Made by a program: the position numbers and the translations under genes. A stretch of DNA of 48,652 nt from Larix sibirica. Taxonomy: Eukaryota > Streptophyta > Pinopsida > Pinales > Pinaceae. Location of the stretch: the NCBI GenBank assembly GCA_004151065.3, contig NWUY0304610609.1, positions 1 through 48,652 on the forward strand, in the 5' to 3' direction. Each line of letters starts with the position of its first letter. The first letter of the stretch is position 1. The notes under the pieces were generated by a model, which was not told the origin of the DNA, made no database searches, and saw only the letters and a list, made by a program, of their open reading frames with translations. Below are positions 44,584-48,652 of the stretch, one piece after another.

Positions 44584-46611
44584 GCTGCTTGGTCTGGTGA
44601 GATATATAGGAGCAAAGACCCTCTTATTCTTGAGGTTGAGAATTAATTGGAAGTCTTGGTTGTTGCTATGGAGGTTGGCATTTTTGAGCTTAATAGAGTG
44701 AAGCATTTGGAAGCCAAGAGAACAAAGTTACTGCTGGACAAGGAAATGGACTGGCGTATAAAAAGTTGAGCTACTTGGCTCGAGCTGGGAGATTATAGTA
44801 CTAATTATTTTCACTCTTTTGCTAACCACAGAAGGAATATAAATACTATTTAGGATCTACTTGATCAGGATGGTAACTGGGTCAGAGGTTTTGCAGATTT
44901 GGCTGCATTAGGGGTTAGGCATTTTGAGGACATCTTCAAGGAGCCAGCAGGATCTAACATAGAAGATATATTGAAGGTGGTCTCTTATTTCCCAGGGGTG
45001 GTTAATGAAGGGTTGAATGATAGAATGTATAGGCCAGTGACCTTGGAGGAGTTGAGTTATTTTCTACATTCCTTCAAAAAGGAAAGCAGCCCCGGTCCAG
45101 ATGGATGGACCGTGGAATTATATATCGATTTTTTTTTACTTACTTGGTGAGGATTTGCTGCGTGTGGTGGAGGAGGTTAGATTTACGGTAAGAGTCCCTG
45201 GAAGCATTAATGCAACATTTATTGCGCTGATTCCAAAGAGAGATTGTCCAGAGTCTTTCGATGAGTTCAGACCAATCTCTCTCTGTAATTGTTTATATAT
45301 AGATAATATATAAGGTGATTGCGGTGAGGTTGAAGCCAATATTGTCTGAGTATATTTCTGCTGCTGAGCAGTTTGGCTTTAGGAAGGTAGGCTAATTCAC
45401 GAAGCAATCGGTACTGCCCAAGAAGGACTCCACACAATAAAAATTCTCATTCTCCTGCGGCAGTGGTAAAATTATATTTGTTGAAGGTATATGATCGTGT
45501 TTCTTGGCTGTATCTACATTTACTGCTTATTCATCTGGGTTTCTCTGTACCTTTGGTCAGGTGGATAATGGGGTGTGTCACTACCTCTTTATTTGTTATG
45601 CTTATAAACGGATCTGCTTCTCGGTTTTTCAAGCCTTCCAGAGGCCTTCGACAGGGTTGCTCCCTATAACATTACCTCTTTCTCCTTGTTGCTGAGGGCT
45701 TGAGCAGATCATTAAATGATGCAAGGAGGCTGAGATTAGTTCAAGGGGTTCAGGTGGGCAGAAGTGAATCTCTCTCACAGCTTTTATTTGTTGATGATGT
45801 TATTCTTTTATGCTTTGGTTCAGTCAGGAAGAGAAGGGAATACTATGAAATAAATTATTCAGACTTATGGGCTACAGGAATGGAGGTCAATGAAGCTAAG
45901 TCTGCATTGTATACTTTTGGTATGAACGAAGCACAGATTTCTGAGTTTTAGAGATATTTTATTCAGCATTTGGACTTGAAAGATGGTGTTAAGCATTTTG
46001 GATTTACACTCAAACCCAACTGCTATGGCAAAGCAGATTGGCTATGGTTGGTGTCCAAGATTTATAAGAGGATATCCCACTGGTGTAATAGATGGTTGTC
46101 TCGGGGGGGTCGATTGGTTTTAGTGAAGTCTGTTCTAGAGTCCATTCCCGTATTCTGGCACACTTTGGCTCATATTCCAAAAGGTATATTGGATAAAATT
46201 CTCAAATTATGCTTCAACTTTCTCTGGCAAGGCAGCTGTGAGTCTAAGGGGTCCCACTAGGTCAAATGGCAGAAGCTGGCAGCCCCGAAAGCTTTGGGTG
46301 ATTGGGGCTTTAAATCTTTACAAACTTTTGGTCAATCCTTAGCAGCAAAATCTCTATTAAATGTTATGACTAAGGACAGCCTCTGGAAAATCATATGAAT
46401 GAAAAAGTACATCACTCCAGACACCTTGGTGGATTGGATCAGAAGAGAACGCAAGAGTATCCAAAATGTGTCCAATCAATGGAAGGCTATGACACTAGCC
46501 TTCCCTGTCCTTGGCTCCTTTCTGGCATGGAAGGTTGGTAATGGCACTCAGGTAAGGACTGGTTCTGATGCAGTTATGGGATGTTGTAGAGATATTTTAC
46601 TTCTGCTTTAG
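44584..46611 (+). pseudogene. plant LINE ORF2 reverse transcriptase region, truncated and decayed
   Basis: Reverse transcriptase of a plant L1-type element. Visible in order: KHLEAKRTKLLLDKEMDWR, YFHSFANHRRNINTI, RHFEDIF, the SPGPDGW motif, INATFIALIPK and FRPISLCN, EYISAAEQFGF, EAIGTAQEGLH, the YDRVSW motif, GLRQGCSL, the catalytic FVDD box (LLFVDDVILL), NRWLSRGGRLVLVKSVLESI, WQKLAAPKALGDWGFKSL and GSFLAWKVGNGTQVR. The LINE match covers about 676 codons without the endonuclease or the C-terminal zinc knuckle. Lesions: stops in the left part; a frame change at a nine-T run (45129-45137); two more changes at 45300-45460; stops at 45673, after SEF near 45949, and near 46258 and 46396. The right end is cut at 46611. 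An inactive fragment. Confidence 0.95.
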
Positions 46612-47030
46612 GTGCTGTTCTTTGCTCTGCTCCTACAACCCAAGCTTATTCCCCTGGTTTGACGGGTATGTCTTACTGCTGCTTCTTACCTATTAGCTAC
46701 TCCCGTAGGTAAGCAGTTACATTTTATGGCTTATATATATTTTTTTATTCAATTCCCTCGGCTTGGCTTGTTCCCTTGGCTTTACTCCACTTTGCTTACC
46801 CCCAATGGCTTTTATTTATTTATTTACCGTGCTTAGAGCTATTTATAACACATATTACTTGCCTTATTATTTTTTACTACCCTACCAGAGAAATAAGCTT
46901 AAAAACGCAATAATCCATCGAACCTTCCCTATGAAAGAGTTAGGAGGAAGGATGGCGAACCTGAAGAATGAAGGTGAGGAAGGTTGAAAGCGTAGTAGCC
47001 TAGTAGTTTGAGCCGGATCTTCATTGCTTT
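46612..47030. other. non-coding, nothing recognised
   Basis: Unrelated DNA begins where the LINE stops. The frame 46763-46987 is AT-rich and hydrophobic by composition only. Confidence 0.4.
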
Positions 47031-47110
47031 ATATATGTAATTACGCACTCTAAGAATTGAGAAAATAATTCTATCAAATTGACTTTATTTCTATATGTAA
47101 TTACGAATTT
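47027..47110 (+). repeat. ATATGTAATTACG repeated at exactly 60-bp spacing
   Basis: ATATGTAATTACG at 47033-47045 and 47093-47105. The same word family appears near 8882 and 30733 (ACGTAATTA) and, inverted, as ATTACATAT near 8950, 48535 and 48586. Confidence 0.6.
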
Positions 47111-47319
47111 ATCTCATTCATTCAGAGGCATTGCACTTAGATACTTTCCGCTCCCGTTCTATCTAAGAGGTGTTCGTTTTCAATTCGTTAAACTTTTTTC
47201 GTTCTTTATCAACCAGAAAGGGCTATTTCCCGACCTATGAGTTGAGTGATTCTGTGAATAACATTAGTCCCTTAAAAAGGTGATATATCTCTATGGTGTT
47301 TTCGGGCAGAATAGGCACA

Positions 47320-48010
47320 TGACATTATATACGATGCTATGCTTTTTTTGTGTTACATGAGATGATCTGATATACGATGCTGCGTTGTTACATGTTGTTG
47401 GGAGATAGATGAGAATGCTCTTACCCATACTGAGATGAAATATATGCTGATCTGAGATGAGTTCCTTGAGATGATCTGATATACGATGCTGTTGCTAAGT
47501 GGCATGGTGTGTTGATATCGGGTTTATTTATATAAGATAGTTGCTTAGCCTTGCCATAACTAGTTTTACCTTACCCATAATGAGTTAGAATGAGTTAGTT
47601 CCGCCTGAGATAGATCATGACATCTCATACGCTACGCATTGTGATTGATTGATGAGCTACTCCTTTTTCATGAGCCATGAGCTACTCATTGTTTTTAGGA
47701 GTTATGAGATAGATAGTTGCCTGAGAGAGATAGCTTAGGAGTTATTCGTTATGATGAGCTAGTAAGCCTGATTCATGACTGATTCATGAGCTACCCTCCT
47801 TGCTAGTTTCTGAGTTAATGAGTTTCCTTGTCTTGCCTTGTTTATTTTATTTCTTTGATGGGCGTTCAACTGATAATGATTCTTAAGTATGCCTCCTCAT
47901 AGTGGTTAGTTAGTTTATTTTATATAAGATATAACAACTAGTTTCACCTTACCATCAACTAGTGCTAGGAGTTATCATGAGGGAGTGAGTTATCCTAATT
48001 CATGAGCTAC
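47320..48010 (+). repeat. degenerate repeat of GATATACGATGCTG, GAGCTACTC and GAGTTATGAG words
   Basis: GATGATCTGATATACGATGC occurs at 47361 and 47471, with a third partial copy at 47327. ATGAGCTACTC or ATGAGCTACCC occurs near 47650, 47676, 47787 and 48002. AGGAGTTAT(G/C)A.GA occurs near 47697 and 47967, and ACTAGTTT.ACCTTACC near 47561 and 47937. Same-strand, irregular, and with no codable frame. Confidence 0.65.
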
Positions 48011-48534
48011 TCCGATTGATAAGATTTCTATAGATGGGAATAAGCATCACGCACCCACGACACGCTTTCTGTTCATTTCCCATCTTATCCCCATACGATC
48101 ATTCTTATAACTCCCCCAATACAATATCGCGTCCCAATGCGAGGGATAATCTTTGGCCCCACCTATACCCTCAACCTACAACTCCTAGTCGATCCTACCA
48201 CCTTGGTACCATAAGCTGAATGTAAAGGCTGTTGTTGTATTTGTATTAGTACTGAGTGAGAACCAATCCCATTAATATGAACAGGTATAATAAGTGTATA
48301 CCCGTAACATATGAGCACAACCAGTATAGGTCTGATTCATATCCTATACTAGGAGTAGAACCTTTAAAAACACTCAATAAGTAGCTCGCGTAGTCTCTAC
48401 GATCCAAGCGTAATAGCTCACTGGTACAGCTCCGTATAAGCACCTACAAATATAATAAGAATGGGTCACTAGCACGGGAGTATGGAAGTTCCGGAAATGC
48501 ATAAAGGTCGGATCGCATAAAATCACCTAGTTTT
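48011..48534. other. non-coding, nothing recognised
   Basis: Two short frames (48034-48219 plus, 48246-48443 minus) show no family features. Confidence 0.4.
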
Positions 48535-48605
48535 ATTACATATATAAAGAATGAATGGAAGACAACTCACACCGAATCTAGCATAATTACATATATAAAG
48601 AATGA
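48535..48605 (+). repeat. perfect 20-bp direct repeat
   Basis: ATTACATATATAAAGAATGA at 48535-48554 and again at 48586-48605, a spacing of 51 bases. The first 16 bases resemble a string near 8948. Confidence 0.9.
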
Positions 48606-48652
48606 CTCTCAGTTACAGAGTTATACCCAGTTGTACATGATGATTGTGCCAG

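Noticed and set aside
44506-44706. minus-strand frame near the LINE left edge
   Set aside because: A shadow on the opposite strand of the reverse transcriptase fragment and its flank.
1-48652. mitochondrial protein, tRNA or rRNA genes and chloroplast-derived inserts
   Set aside because: Both strands were read for known exon motifs, T-arms and rRNA core strings. None was convincing, so none is listed; small exons could still be missed by eye.

Overview
The window looks like plant DNA from a very large, gene-poor organellar (most likely mitochondrial) genome. No intact gene, tRNA or rRNA was recognised. The organellar reading rests on three observations: CpG is not visibly depleted over much of the window; short direct and dispersed repeats are very dense; and the identifiable genes are decayed fragments of nuclear type (LINE, Ty3/gypsy, and an intron-bearing nuclear gene) set in long unannotatable sequence. 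This is an inference. A multi-megabase mitochondrial genome, for example of a gymnosperm, fits best, but a nuclear region cannot be formally excluded because no diagnostic mitochondrial exon was recognised.

Layout. 0-9 kb: non-coding, with a decayed unidentified reading frame (720-1049, minus), a diverged 300-bp duplication (2751-3045 and 4205-4560) and a TCGATG-rich stretch (5.0-6.1 kb). 9-14 kb: a LINE endonuclease fragment (9736-10375, plus), then a Ty3/gypsy 5' part with a primer-binding-site-like sequence and gag (11.77-12.60 kb, plus). 14-29 kb: no protein homology, but many short repeat arrays. 29.5-30.2 kb: Ty3/gypsy integrase (minus). 31.36-32.26 kb: three exons and two GT-AG introns of a plant ATAD2/CDC48-like AAA-ATPase gene, decayed by stops. 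33-43 kb: repeat-rich, AT-rich DNA, including about 25 copies of a GATATCGC-ATATCTACGT type element. 43.26-44.3 kb: a decayed Val/Ala/Pro/Asp-rich reading frame. 44.58-46.61 kb: LINE ORF2 reverse transcriptase region (plus). 47-48.6 kb: short repeats.

Two dispersed families are the most unusual content. Family 1 is a set of about eight islands on both strands (1.5, 9.1, 13.5, 18.8, 19.1, 22.0, 22.8 and 43.3-44.3 kb). They share AGATCGAG-type words, and one frame of each reads as stop-poor Val/Pro/Ala/Asp-rich peptide (VDP, DRD, PVPV themes). Family 2 is a short interspersed element with the core GATATCGCATATCTACGT, concentrated at 38-43 kb and present again at 14.2-14.4 kb. Nothing here looks like a working pathway; the recognisable genes are remnants that arrived separately.
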